From the NCBI GenBank assembly GCA_907165065.1, contig OU015530.1:53728465-53792464 (forward strand): a stretch of DNA of 64,000 nucleotides, in the 5' to 3' direction. A program made the translations under genes and the position numbers. Origin of the DNA: Caprimulgus europaeus. Lineage: Eukaryota; Chordata; Aves; Caprimulgiformes; Caprimulgidae. Position 1 is the first letter of the stretch; every line of letters begins with the position of its first letter. Below, in pieces: positions 1-16,100 of this stretch. The notes beneath the pieces are model-generated. The model searched no databases. It was not told the DNA's origin and saw only the letters and a program-made list of their open reading frames with translations.

Positions 1-1497
1 ATCTACCCTTTCTGGTTGGGTTCCTGTGGTTGGAGCATGGCCTCACCCCAGGCATTGCAAACCATAACCCACTGTGGTAACTCCCAGGGGCAGGAAAGGA
101 GTGTGGGACTGGGCATGTCTGTCAAAGATGGGTGGTGGCTGAAGGATGGGAAAAAAGTTTAGCTCACATGTGCCCTGACATGGTTATTATACAGGAGGTA
201 GGACTTGAGGCAAGAATGTAGTGATACAGTGAGAAAATGAAAAGCAAGATCTTGATTAAAACCTTGGAGAGCAAGATTAAAACTGAGTAAGTCTGACTGG
301 GGCAAAACACCTGAGAAGGAAATCTGAAAGCTACGTGGTACAGACACCCAATTCACTTTCCTGATCCTCCTCTTCTAGATGTCTGATTTGAAATGTTGGG
401 CATCAATTTGCAGAGTTACTGGGCTTCAACAGTGAATATGATGGACCTCAATCGCTCTCCTCCTATGTTTCATTTCCATAAGATTAGGATAATTCTCCAG
501 GAGTATTGCAAATACAAATGAGTATTTCTGAAGCACACAGAGTCTGAGCAGTGACAAGAGGCACTGAAAAACCTCTGAGGATGTTAGTCATTTTGTCTTT
601 GAAGCAGGCTTTGAATGCCTCAGTCAGGAAGTCTGCTCAAGCTGGCCTAAGGCTACAGAACAAATGATGAGAAAGCAAAGAGCTGCTCTTGTGTCATGCA
701 CTGTCCACCCTGTGTACCAAGCAGGGCACAGGGAAAATGAGACATGGCCAGCTGAAAAAAAACCTATGTTATAAAGTATATAGACAAATGGGAACAATTT
801 AGGTTTTCATGAGCAACTTTCAATTTGACACATTCTGACTTTCAGGGCTTAATGTTCCTTTTTGTGTACATACAGGCTTGGCTTAAATCAAAGCCTTCAA
901 AAAGAAATTCTTAAATATCTTTAATTATAGCTGGGGCTACTAAAGTTGACTGTTATTAGGAAGAGCTCAGCTGGAGTCAAAACACATGAAAATTTGTATA
1001 AAATAGGTACGAGTCACAACTCAGTTTGCTCCCTTAGGTTACAGAAGAAAGTTACTCTGTTCAAAGTGCCTGTACATAGACTAAATTGCATTTACCTATT
1101 ACTTTAACTATCAAAGTAGATCTTTAAAATTACTTAAATGAAGCATAAGCCTCTACTAGCACTTTGTCAAGGGTGAATTGCATTTTCTATTTTCTTTCCA
1201 AGGATTTAAATGGGCTTTGGATTAGGCCCTAAAGCCATATGTACCCAAAAGAAAATTATGTATATTAGTTTATATTGTGTATCAAGGATTTATTTCTCTC
1301 AACTACAGCAGTATGTGTTATTCCAGACTAATTTTCTTATTGTCTTCTTGTTCACAGCACCTAAAATGTTCTCTTCAGCTGTTTAATAAAGGCTTTCTAC
1401 CCCACACAAACCACAGGCAAATTAACTAGTGCTATTAAGGCTATATGGCTACATCCACAATTTGGCCTCCTTCCTTTGTTTAAACTTAAAACATTCA

Positions 1498-2225
1498 ATC
1501 ACAGAATCACAGAATCGTAGTGGTTGGAAAAGATCTTTAAGATCACCGAGTCCAACCATAAACCCAACACTACCAATTCTACCTCTAAACAATGTCCCTA
1601 AGCACCTCATCTACCCATCTTTTTAATACCATCACGGAAGGTGACTCCACCACCTCCCTGGGCATCCTGTTCCGATGTCTGACAACCCTTTCAGTGGATA
1701 ATTTTTTCCTAATATCCAATCTAAACCTCCCCTGGCACCACTTGAGGCCATTTCCTCTTGTTCTATCGCTTGTTACCTGTGAGAAGAGACTGACCCCCAC
1801 CTCTCTACACCCTCCTTTCAGGTTGTTGTAGAGTTCAAGGTCTCCCCTCAGCCCGCTTTTCTTCAGGCTAAACAACCCCAGTTCCCTCAGCTGCTCCTCA
1901 CAGGGCTTGTTCTCCAGACCATTCACCAGCTTTGTTGACCTTCTTTGGACCAGCTCCAGCACCTCAACATCTTTCCTGTAGTGAGGGGCCCAAAACTGAA
2001 TCCAGTACTTGAGGTGCACCCTCACCAGTGCCCAGTACAGGAGGAGGATCACTTCCCTAGTCCTGCTGTCCACAGTATTTTTACTACAAACCAGGATGCT
2101 ATTGGCCTTCTTGGCCACCTGGGCACACTGTTGGCTCATGTTCAGCTGGCTATTGACCAATACCCCCAAATCCATATCCTTTGCATAATTTGCAAAGCTT
2201 AACCTCAAGATCTGCCTGTTCACTT
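1498..2225 (-). mobile_element. CR1 LINE, 5'-truncated, with a long open frame
   Basis: The low-coordinate end has two tail octamers (cacagaat twice) followed by ggttggaaaagatctttaagatcaccgagtc, the reverse complement of a CR1 3' end, so the element runs on the minus strand. It carries an uninterrupted 212-codon frame (2223-1585) matching the C-terminal end of the CR1 reverse-transcriptase ORF: phrases such as [40 protein letters not shown] and SDRTRGNG are typical. The 5' part of ORF2 and all of ORF1 are missing, so it cannot move itself. Confidence 0.92.
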
Positions 2226-2460
2226 ATTCGCGTTTGAAGTCCTACATACTTCAAACAGGTTATCCTACATATTTATCTTCATTATCAGACAGTTGGATAT
2301 TCATGGCAGTTCCAATAAGACAGTGAGGAAATGAACATGAGATAAAGCGGTGTTGGAAAAAGTTCAGCTGGGCCTATGGCTGAGCTACCAGTATATCTGT
2401 TCTGTGCTCAAACACAGATGTAGCTATATGATCATTAAAATGTCTTATATGCCAACAAAT

Positions 2461-3165
2461 ATCATAGAATGGTTTGGGTTGGAGGGCACCTCAAAGATCA
2501 TCTAGTTCCAACCCCCCAGCCATCAGCAGGGACACCTTCCACTAGACCAGGTTGCTCAAAGCCTCATCCAACCTGGCCTTGAACACTTCCAGGGAGGAGC
2601 AGCCACAACTTCCTTGGGCAACCTGTTCGAGTGTCTGACTACCCTCACAGTGAATAATTTCTTCCTCAGATCTCCTCTCTATCTCCCCTCTTCCAGTTTA
2701 AAGCCATCACCCCTTGTTCTGTCACCCCCTGCCCTTGTCAGAAGTCCCTCCCCAATCTTCCTGGAGCCCCTTCAGGTACTGGAAGACCATCAGAAAGTCT
2801 CCCCAGAGCCTTCTCTTCTCCAGGCTGAACAGCCCCAGCTCTCTCAGCCTGTCCTCATAGCAGAGGTTCTCCAGCCCTTGGATCATCCTTGTGGCCTTCT
2901 CTGGACTGGCTTCAGTAGGTCCATGTCCTTTTTCTATTGGTGGCCCCAGAACTGAAGGCAGCACTGCAGGTGGGGTCTCACCAAAGTGATGTAGAGGAGC
3001 AGAATCCCCTCCCTTGCCCTGCTGCCCACGCTGCTCCGGGTGCAGCCCAGGACATGGTTATTGGCCTCTGGGCTGTGAGTGCACGTTGCCAGCTCATGTT
3101 GAGCTTCTCATCCACCAGTACCCCTAAGTCCTTCACCTCAGGGCTGCTCTCAGTCCAGAGTATCT
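2461..3165 (-). mobile_element. CR1 LINE, 5'-truncated
   Basis: It starts atcatagaatggtttgggttggagggcacc, the reverse complement of a CR1 3' end, and continues through CR1 ORF2 C-terminal sequence to about ttcacctcagggctgctctc. Its minus-strand frame is broken: only an 80-codon stretch (2964-2722) reads as CR1-like protein ([20 protein letters not shown]). It lies in the same orientation as, and about 240 bp from, the neighbouring CR1. Confidence 0.9.
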
Positions 3166-3384
3166 CAATGTAGTACAGTTAAACCAATACCGCTCTGGAT
3201 AGAGAAACCCTAAGTAGCCCCAGTCATAACAGGAAGAGACATCTTTTTCCTTTTAGAAAGGCTTCTAATAACTCTGTCCAGGACAACAAACATTAAGCTG
3301 CTTTCAAGCAAACCGATACATTGGTTATCACATAAATGTAAAATAAAGAGTATGTGAATTTCAAGGTAGCATCTGTTCAAGTTA

Positions 3385-5495
<2,111 letters not shown>

Positions 5496-8400
5496 CTAAC
5501 TGTACAATATCAAAGATCTTTGTAATCTTATTTTTCCTTTGAACAATTAAACTGGTAAATGATAACCATAGCTTGAGCTACAATGACAAATGAGCATCTA
5601 GCATTTCAGATATTTGGAATAGACTGGAACTAGGTGCCTAAGTACCTAATATGATTTTTCTTGGCACTTATTCCTAATTAGGAATCACAAACATGGTGTC
5701 TCCTGTTACAGTTGTGGGTAATACTGTGATGGCGAACCTGCTTTTCTGGTTATGTAGTCTGATACTGGTGGGATGGCAGCATGTGTCCTCTGAGCACCTT
5801 CCTGATTGCTTACTGTGCCTGACCTTGTACTTACCCCCGGCAAGGACTAAATATTTCATCTAAGAAACCCAGCCCTTGGTCCACTCACCTTCACCATCTA
5901 GGGTCATGATATTTTTTCTTTTTCTGCTGGAAAATATTTTCCTTTTGTGTCTTACGGATTCACATATTAAATGACATGCAGATAGCACTAATTTCACTGT
6001 CTCCCATTAAACTTAGAGATTCTTTGTAAGTGATTTTCTAACCAGCCAGTGGTGGTAAGTATGTAAGTACCGAATTGCATCATCAAGCAAAACACAAAGT
6101 GAAAGAGATACTGGGTCAGTGAGACTCCCTCTCTCTCAGAAGGGTGCGACATGACTAGCCAAAAGACCCCACACCTCTTGCATATCACAAACAACTTTCC
6201 ACACATAAGATATACTGTATCAGAAACTGAAGACATAGAGCAACACGCAAAGGCTTACTGCTGTATGGATCATAGGAAGAGAATAAGAGAACAAAGGATG
6301 TTGCCAGCGTCCTGGAGTTCTACAATATTTGGGATTTTTTTAGGTGGCAACCATCTAACTATCTGGAGAAGCAGATCTCAGCAGACCTTGCAGTAATGCC
6401 AGCTGTCTCTGTTCTCCTTGTGCTTCAGATAGAGATGAACCTGGTACAATCTGGTGCAAATTCTAGCTGATACACCTAGGCATGACTAGAACAAGGGGGA
6501 TTGTGAAAGTATTTTGTCAGAGATCAGAGATGAGAGAGACCAACTTCTAGGCAGTGTTTTCATAACAAAGCAATACCCTCTGTGCTGGCAGATGGTGAGC
6601 TTGATGTTCTGCCTGTCAGATGAAAGAATCAAGGTTTTCTGAAATGCCTTCAGATAGGATGGTTATTGTAATATCCGGTCATTTTAGACACTTCACCATT
6701 CATGTAGATTGTGTCCAATGTGTACAGTGTTTAGCTTTTTTTTCCCCTCAGCAATAACCTATAGGGTGTTTCAACCATTGCTATTTTTTCACCAAAGCAG
6801 AATATTGCCACAAATAAAAATGTATAGCAATAATATAAACATGAAAAATAATTTTTAAAATGCCACTCAAAAAAAAAAAAAGACTGCTGAGAAAGCAGAG
6901 TATTTCCCAGTATGAAAGCCAAGGATTTTTTTTTTATTATCATTTTTATATTGATTAAAATCAAATCTCTACAGCACAGGATGGCAACCCTATATTGTAC
7001 ATCGAGATGAGAATACATTGCTATAGGATTTGAAGCTACGCAAATCAATGGTGTCAGTCACCAACATTAGATATTCAAGGACACTTTAAGAAGCTTAATT
7101 TAATATCATTAGTCAAGCACAAATTTTTAAGTCTGCTTTGAATGCTGAGAAAAGGAGTGCTGAAGCATTGCCAAAATGTGTGCATATCCTTGTTTGCAGT
7201 AGTCTTCAGAAAAAGCAATAAAAATGAAAAAGAACAGCTAATGTTTAATGAATTAAATATAACACACAAGTGAGAATTTAATAAGTGATTCTGTCACCTT
7301 AGGTAGAGTTGAGTTAGTTTATATCAATTGAAAATTTAGACAATAGTAACTGTATCTCACAAAGAAAGAGAGATACTTCTAATGTTTTTCCCTGCCAGCC
7401 TAGAAATGCCTCCTTCTAGATCTTTCCTACTTTGACTACCTATTGTTTCCTAGTAAGAGCCACATTTGAATAAAAATTACAGTAACATTACTGAGTTAGA
7501 AGAGAACAAAATGCAGAAATCTCAGCTTTTTTTCCCTTAAAATATGCAGATGCACACTGAATCTCTCTTGTATATCCATGTCCTTTTTTGAGGCAGCCTT
7601 TCATTAAATCTCCTCTCTCCCAAAGGCAGCAGTTGCTATCACTCTCTGCCACAGAGACATGAGATTTCTGCCTCTGATCTGCTGCTGCAGACAGCCCTCA
7701 GTGCCCATGATGTGCTGTTGACACTGTTCAAGAGCTCTGAGAAATGGATACTCTGGGTTCCCAAGAAGGAAACCCGTTCTAGTCACTTGAGCTAAGACAT
7801 TGTGTCCAGACAGGACATTAAAATTTTTGGAAGTCTCAATCCTTTTGCCATAAGAAAAAAACTGTGCTTACACACTGTGCTTGGTTGGAAACTAAGTGGT
7901 CATGTCAAGAGGAGGACAGCCTGTCCTTAGTCTTCCACAAAAGACCAGTCTCAAGTGGCTCCATTGAGCTGGTCTGATCACTTGTATTTTAACATTATTA
8001 CTAATGGATAAAACATCTCCATAGAGCTTTTAGAAACTCGATGGTGATCACTTTAATGGTGAACTTAAGCCTAGGCAAGATAGTCAGTTGGAAATTGGGT
8101 TTTATGTAGAACAAGTTGCTTAAAATCTTTGGCAAAACGGAAATTTTGCCATTAATTTAAATATGAAAGACTTTCCTCTTAATCTCTTCATTATTTTGAA
8201 CAAGAGAGTCTGAAGTAAAGGACATATTAGGAGCATTTCATTGAGATGTATTTTCATATGAAACCTTCAGCACCACAAGACTAGAGACTACAAAGTCACT
8301 GAGGTTGACTGCCAATGTTGCTTCCTGAAGAAACTCTGTCTTGATGCAGAAAAAAATTAGAGCAACTACTCAGAGCACTTTACCACAACTGCTTGGAAAG

Positions 8401-11400
8401 CCCTAGGACATGGAGATGCAACTCCTCTGACTGTGAAAGTGAGCAATGGTACCTCCAACTAGTATTTTCTGTTTATAATACAGCTAGTATTTTTTCATGT
8501 TTCATTTCATCTTTATCTGTCTCAAACCTTTTCCACTCAGCAATAGATTGCCAGTGTGAAAAGATCTGTCTGAAGCAGCAGCGAGAGTACGAAGTTCTCT
8601 AATATTATGCTCAGGTGCAAGAGCATTCAAAAGAGGTGTCTTCAGCACAAAAAGCATCAACTTTAGCTCAAAAATGCTATTAATGTTAGCTCACATCCTT
8701 CTGACAGAGACTAGACACTTGAGACAAAATATCCTACTTTTCAACTCCTTGTTCATGCTCACCCTCCTTTGTAGGCGACAGAAGTGATAACCCATGGAGT
8801 GTGGGAACGCCTTAAAAACACTGAGAGGAAAACAAAATGCTGTTTCCCAGAAAAACACTCTATAGAAATTTAGGTGTAAGACTCTCATATGAGAATATTA
8901 TTCTGCAACTGACACCATTTCCTCTGAGGTTTTTTTATAAGGAGTCTCAAGATTTTGCTGAAGTCTCTTCGATGCATAATATTAAGCCTTCCCCTTCATA
9001 TTTTTTAGCAAACTCTTCAGCTTCTATTACCTCGGGGAAGCATTTCACAGGATTGCACTCTCCTCTGATGCACAGGGATGGGCAACAACAACAAACTACA
9101 TGAATATAACATCCTCCACAGGAGCCTCACAGGATGCTGTTCAATTGATCACAATAAAATTAGTGTCATTGATTCAGAAAAGTTAAAAGCATCAGTCTAC
9201 CTACCTATCCATCAGGCTGTAATCACCACTGTAAGCTGGCATTGGTACAGGAAATTAAAGAACATAAGAAACATCTTTGTTTTAAACAACACAGATTGGC
9301 AATGCCAGAGAGTTGTAGCTGAAGGGCGTAATTACAAAATGCTCTGGCTCAAGAGTTTAATCTAGGCAAGCCAAGTAACCTGCTGATCCAGACTGCAGCG
9401 GCCAATAGGGTTGTGCAATAAAAGAAGATTTGCAGAACAACCATGTGCTGGATTGTAACATTCAGACCCTGAAAATACAGGGAGGTTGTCCATGTGTTAC
9501 CAGGAGTTAGTAGCAAACAGCTGCTAATGTCAGCTACGACATCTGTAAGGTTAAGGCTGCACTTTCATTTGGCTTAGGTTGCAAAGGCACACTGCAGCTT
9601 GCTACACTGAATTGCTTATAAATGAAGCAGTAATGGGAGGTAAAGTGTGCACCACAGACACATCAAAAATTATAAACCAAAAATATATTGTGGCAAGGGG
9701 CCCTTAGTGCTCCTGCTTACGGTCACAACTTAAGCCCAAGAATGCAGAAATCAAGCTGAACTGTTTATAGCTGACATCTTTGGCACATGGCTAATTCCAG
9801 AGGAATGGAAACAGCCATGGTGAACACAGTAGAGTTTCAAAGCCTGGCAGTAAGAGCTGGAAGAACAAATGGTGCCCATGGCATCCAAGGCTTGTTGATG
9901 TGCACAGTAGAGTCCTCCTTGACCTGCCTCTTTGTGCTAAAGTCCTCAGGCCACAAAGGAGAGGCTTAGATCTCCATTATATCACAGGCCTGAGTGCTTT
10001 TCTCTTCACTTTTCATGTTTTCTCACTTCTCTTGGCTTTGAGGGAGGAGACCAGCAGCCAAACAAGGAGTGGATACTGTGCAGTGGTTGTGGGGGAACAG
10101 ATAAATATCCCTGGGCTGACATTTGCTCCTACCTGACAAGGTGAAACTACTCATTGTGAAACAGGGCACTATTTTAAAAAATGGATGTTGTAAGGGCAAC
10201 TGGATATGTAGGAGAAAAGGGCTGAAAGGAAGCAGCACCCCAGCCAAAGCCAGGTGTTGCCATCAGTGGGTGCTCGGTCTGCCTGAAAGTCATGGGTTGC
10301 TCTCCTTCTCCTGATCTTTCCTGTTTTAATAAAGACTAATCATGGTTATAGGGTCTAACTTGCAATTCTCCATTAATTACCATCCAAGAGCCCACACCTG
10401 ACTCACAGAGGCACGCTTCATACTGGATAGGTCTGACTAGGAGCCCTTAGCAGCTCCGAGTCCAGGCATCTAAAAGGGTCAGAGAGAATTCAAAGAGCAT
10501 TTTTTAAAGCAAGAAGTGGCAATGGTCTGAAAGGAAGGACATACTAACAAAACCAACCAAATGCCACAGAGGAAAAAAAAAACCCAAAACAAAACAAACC
10601 AGAAAAAAAGAGCTCAGAATAAAGAGCATCCTCAACCAGGAGATGCCCATAAGTGGGCTTGCTCACAGGCCAAGAGCACCCACTGACCTGTGCATGTCAT
10701 AGACTTGCATCCACAAAAAAAGTTTCAGACTCTCCCACTGGCTACTTGTTCAGGTAGATGGAAAACCACTGGTTTCAGCCTGAGACATCAAACCTCTCCA
10801 AGAACTCATGCAGGAAGTGAGAGGAAGAAATCCCTTTGCTGCAAGGTGTTTTTTTTAGACTTCATGCTGCTGCAAGGTAAGCAAACTCTCATTTCTTCTC
10901 ACTCAATCCAGAGGCCAGACACCAGATCTTCTGTCTGATCCATCAAACAAAATGTAGGGCAAAAATTTATAATCATAAATGTAATGATAGATTACTACTT
11001 AATGAAGACTGCAGCCCATAGTCAGTCTGCTTCTCTCATGTGGCTGATGAGCTTATTACAGCTTTGACTAAGAGGTAATATTACTCATCCTTAAGAATTG
11101 AGTGGATTTGGATTTAATCCCTATTGCTACTGTTTAACCAGAGACATGATCTTCCAAATACACAACTGATCCCTAGGAGAGGGTACTGGTACTGTTGCCC
11201 CTAAGCCTGGATAATACATAAAGTTATGCCCATGGCCCCTGAAGCATCATTCAGATGATAAACTTGCTTTAAATTTCTTCCCATAGTCAAGAGAGAGGCT
11301 TTCTCACCACAAGCGAACCATCCTCATTTTTGTGTCACTGCAACCAACACAGAGAAGATGGAAAAGTTTATGTGATTTACATCAGAATCTAGTTAAATTC

Positions 11401-11925
11401 ATTTAAGGTATGCTGTACAGTCTGAAGGTTGGAAATAAGTTTGTTAATATTGTTTACTAATCCAGGGTGTAATTATGTTATTAGCTCTGGTAGTTTAAAC
11501 TACACACTTCATTCTTTCCAAAAAATCGTCACTTTGGTGATGTTTGAAGAAGTCACATTTGGAAACCATATCCCCTTCCTCACTCCAGCAGCCTTTCCAG
11601 CCTTCCCCACACATCAGCAATCTGTACCCCTTCAAATTGAATTTGGCAAGTGTTATAAACACACCAGTCCCACTAGGCACATGCCAAAACTCCCCAGGTG
11701 TTAGCTAGTCCAGTGATCACCTGCAACTGCTTATTTCTCCTCATCTTGCCCATTCCTGTCACAGGAATTCCTAACACACCTGAGCACCATCTTCACCCCA
11801 ACTCATCCATGGACTTGCATCTCTGAAATGGAAACTCTCCAAGCTAAGGTGGCTCTTCTCACACTACTTGTCCAGTGCTGAACACAACATGGCCTGAATC
11901 TGAGGCCTTAATATATTAAGACAAT

Positions 11926-11958
11926 AAGAAATAATAATAACAACAACAATAATAATAG
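11926..11958. repeat. AAT/AAC trinucleotide microsatellite
   Basis: aagaaataataataacaacaacaataataatagg: mixed AAT and AAC units. Confidence 0.9.
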
Positions 11959-12571
11959 GAATACAGAATTAAGTTCAGGCAACTTAGAGCTGCAGTGGTC
12001 CCAATTGCCAGTAGCAGAATAAAAGAACCAACTGGGTACATTATTCTCTGCTCCAGTTCCTCAATTTCCAGCAAAGCTGTAGTTGTGTTACTGAGCACAT
12101 TTGCTTGTAGTCAGGGGACTAAGAGCTGTGGGAGAGCACGCTGTTTGACATGTTCTTCTGAAGGACATATACATCGTTCCAGTTTCTGCAGCGCTGGGCT
12201 GTGCAAAGTAGTGTTGGTGGAGACATCTGATAGTAGCATTGCTCCTCAGTATGGTGCATGTTTCTTCTCTACTCTTGAGGGGTTTGATAAGGCTTTGCAA
12301 GAGGCTTTAAATCACTGTGTGAAGGATGCATAAAGGCAAGGGAATGTTACTATAGCTCAGAGAGATCAAAGTGCTCCATCGCTGTACATGCTCTAATGAG
12401 TACACTGACAGTATGGTGGTGTGGAGAACCTACCATAAAAATGTTGCTTTCAGTACTCATGGTGACCATGAAAATAGGCATCTGATGCAATTTTATGTGT
12501 TAGTATTAATTACCTTAGTAGAATGCCACGACACAAAAGGAAACAATTTCCTGATGATACTTTAGAAAGTC

Positions 12572-12957
12572 ACTTGGATTGTTCACCCCAGAGAAGAGGA
12601 GTGAGAGGAGATCTCATTGTGGTTTAGAACTCCCTCACGAGGGGAAGAGGAGGGGCAGGCGCTGATCTCTTCTCTCTGGCCACTAATGCTAGGAGCAGAG
12701 GACATGGCAGGAAGATGTGCCAGGAGAGGTTGAGGTTGTCCATTAGGAAAAGGTTCTTCAGACAGAGGGTGGTGGAGCCCTGGAACAGCCTCTGCAGGGA
12801 GGTGCTCATGGCACCAAGCCTGACAATATTCCAGAAGTATTGGGACAAGACCCTCAGACACATGGTCTGAATGTTGGGATTGTGCTATGCAGGGACAGGA
12901 GTTGGATTCAATGATCCTTGTAGGTCTCTTCCAGCTGACAACATTCTATGATTCTAT
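12572..12957 (+). mobile_element. CR1 LINE 3' fragment
   Basis: Plus-strand CR1 3' sequence: gagaggagatctcattgtgg, then a gttcttcagacagagggtggtggagccctggaacag block, ending tctatgattctatgaa in the avian octamer tail. The open frames seen on the opposite strand here are antisense artefacts of the repeat. Confidence 0.9.
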
Positions 12958-13153
12958 GAAAGTTAGAACTCACTTAAAAACTTTGAGAAGCATTACACCA
13001 CACGGTCCTTCCTTCATCCCTTATATGCAATGAGCTCAGTGACAGCAGAGTTTACCAAACCTTATAGAATCTTGCCCCACGCTGTACATTATTTTAATGT
13101 ACCCTGTTAAGAAAAATCAAGGTCATAGTGATGATAAAGGTAGCTAAAGTTTC

Positions 13154-13172
13154 TATAGCAACAGTTGCTAGG
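13154..13172. promoter_or_regulatory. Weak RFX-like half-site pair
   Basis: tatagcaacagttgctagg has two opposed GCAAC/GTTGC-type half-sites, followed by another at gcagttgcc. The match to RFX is partial and could be chance. Confidence 0.2.
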
Positions 13173-16100
13173 ATGCAGTTGCCAAAGGTGATTTCTTGTT
13201 GCATCCTGAAGTAGCTTTGCTGGCTGCTTTTCCTTCCTGTTCACTAGTCTTTTTGGTAATATCAGTACAGACACAATGCAAATGTGTTTTCTTTGTCAGT
13301 AGAATCTTGTAGAGTATTCCTGCCCATGAGCTGAATATACAGGACATATCATATGAAAGGGAAAAAAAAATTAAGTAGTCTGACCTTGAGTTCTGAAGGG
13401 GACACAACTGACTTAAGACAAGCACACTTTTCTGGAAAGCCAGCTCCCTCTTGTACTTGCAAGTGAAAAAAGTGAAAAGAGCAATGATAAGTTTCTCTTT
13501 TTTCCTGATTGTTTACTATGTACATTGATAGCATCTTGACCCTTTCTCTTTCTCCTAATGGACAAATTTCCTTGCTGTTTATATTGCTCTTCCAAACCTT
13601 CAGGCAGAAGAGGAAGAAAAAACAGCAGTCTCTGCACAGCAGAAAAATGTCGCTGTGAAATTACAACAGGTCAAACGTGGAAATACTTTAAAGCTGAAAT
13701 CTTCCTTTTTTTGTGGACAGATAATTCCACATTGCTTTAGCCCCTGTAAGTCTTTACTCTGTGGGGAAGCAGGAGACTTTGCAGTATTGGTCATCTCATC
13801 AAAATGAACGGTTAACAGTCACAGAGAAGGAGCAAGCCATAATTGCAGGGGCGGCATGAAACAGGTTGGTGCAGCATGACATGAAAGAGTTCCCGCAGCC
13901 CACTCACTGGGAGATTTGGTCTGATGTTTGCAGCAGGGCGATGCCTGGTAGAGGTACTGCTGATGTGCTCTAGCAGAATGTCTTGTTGGATCTGAAAGTG
14001 GGATCTTGTTGGATCTGCTCCTGAGAGCAGTGCCTTTGGGGGCTCCCTCACTTCCTGCATGGTGTTGGCCGTGTTCCATTGTCTGAGCTCAGGCACTGAG
14101 TGCCAGGGTTTGCCCTTGCTGTAGGTCCTTGAGCACACCCTAAAGCATTGTGTCCAGCTACAGGCCTTCCCTTTGGCACTGTCACCGTAAATACTCATCT
14201 GTGGATATGTGCTAATTTTGCCTTTCATACAGTAGGGTAAATGCCTTCAGAAGGCCCATGATGCCTGATTATAGGTAGTGTATGGTGCTGCTTGCTGTCC
14301 CCTGCAGTTCTGTAGCCCTTGCAAAACATAGTCCACTTAATGCTAAGACTGGATTTCACAAAGGCTAGGGCAACTTTTAGCTTCTGCTCCTAGCTAAGAT
14401 CTTCCAAATATTTGCTCGTTGTGCTGGATCTTTACTAGACCCTCTTCTGGGCTAAAACAAGGTGTTCAAAATTGGATAAGCTACTACAATGGGAATTAAA
14501 TTGAAAAGCAAATTTATAGAATTTGTAATCCCTTTGAAAAATCAGACTATCTGATCACTCTCCATTTATTTTAAACAAATCAAATAAAAGAAGCTGAAAC
14601 TGGAAAGAGAATCAACTTGGATAAATCCCAGTGCAGCCACATCCAGAAGAAAAAACAAATTTAACCCTGAAATACATCTAGAAACAAGAATAATTCACTT
14701 CAAGCCAAAGAACATCTTTGATCACAATCATTTGATTTTCTCTCTACTCTAAACATTACTTCTTGTTTCCATTGGACTCTTTGTTCCTTGTAAATACAGA
14801 GCAAATGCTTGCAGTACATCAAGGAGGAAAATGCAATTGGATAAAGAAAATGAAAAACAACACAAAAGTTCTATTTGATTTAATGAAGAAAAAGTAAATT
14901 TCAGGTATTCTGAAGAATGCTTCTGAGGCATCATATCCCATGGGAAACCCCACAGACAGGTTGCTCCTTATGCAACCAAGAAATATGCCATTTCCCCAAC
15001 ATCCCTACTATGTCTCTGCAGTGATTTTTAAAGTGGTTTTGTGAGGTTGAAAGAAATGTTTTCTCTGCCATCTGCCAGGTAAAGTACTAGAGACATGCTT
15101 GCTGCTGCTGCTGCCTGACATACATCTATTCAAATACTTTCTGTACTAGAATCAATATTAGCTAGATCCATTACCTCCTGCTTTATTGTCAGTTTGGGTG
15201 CTTGTTCAGAAAACAGTCCCTCCTAGTAATGTAATAAAGCCCCCACCCTTGGAGATGATTAGGTTGTCTGTGATATAGCATCCACTGATGATCATTTCCC
15301 TGCTGATTTTGGCCTGCTACTCCAGCTCAGGTTGCAGTCTCCATCACTACACACTCTTACATCAGACCATCTGAGTCTCATCACCTAATAATTGCCATAG
15401 TAGATTTTTTCTTTTTAACTCTTCTATAATAACAGCAACAAGCCAAACCTCAGAGTGTCATTATCATGCTTTTAAAAATGCACTAAAATGGCTTTGTCAA
15501 TTACCTCAAGATTTAATATCCCAGCCACAACACAGATATACCTCACTCTAACAACAAATCCCTCCAGGAGTGCACACATGACACCGCCCTTCCCCACATT
15601 TCCTTTGAGTCCTCAGTGTACACTAGAAGCTGATAAATTCAAGCTCCAAATAGAGAGCAGAAGCACACTCCAAAAATGCTGTGAACACTCAGACATGAAC
15701 TTGCAAAGTCTCTTTCCTGATTGCCTTTCCTGATGCCTTGATGGGTTCCCAACTTAAGCATCCTTACTTGTCATTAATTGCATTACTAACAGATGGGGGA
15801 ACTACAATCTGAAGCATCCACTCACTCTTAACTCACCTCCTATGATCTTGTGGTGCAACCTGTTCCAAAAGGCCCTAACACATTCAGATTTTGTGTTTTA
15901 CTATTGAACACACTTGCTAATGGCTTTGACTACTGAAGGGTAAGAGTAAGCAAATTCCACCCTGTTAGATATGTCAGCCTGTAAGTGGTGGTCTCTGTGT
16001 CCTAGCAAGTGGGAATATATGATTTGCAAGTCCCCTGGAACCTTAATATCATTTTCCTAATTATCTTAATGTCTTTAAACAATGCAATGATTGGCAGGAA

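Noticed and set aside
1592-2202. Plus-strand frames of 79 and 85 codons
   Set aside because: They are antisense to the CR1 ORF2 remnant on the minus strand.
12583-12863. 92- and 79-codon minus-strand frames
   Set aside because: They are antisense to a CR1 3' fragment on the plus strand.
13979-14020. Short direct repeat, tcttgttggatctg twice
   Set aside because: Only two 14-base copies; not a tandem array or CRISPR-like structure.
13812-14228. 138-codon minus-strand open frame in intron 8
   Set aside because: In the sense orientation of the gene, but not flanked by credible splice sites in a phase that joins exons 8 and 9, and exons 8 and 9 already join in frame. No domain recognised.
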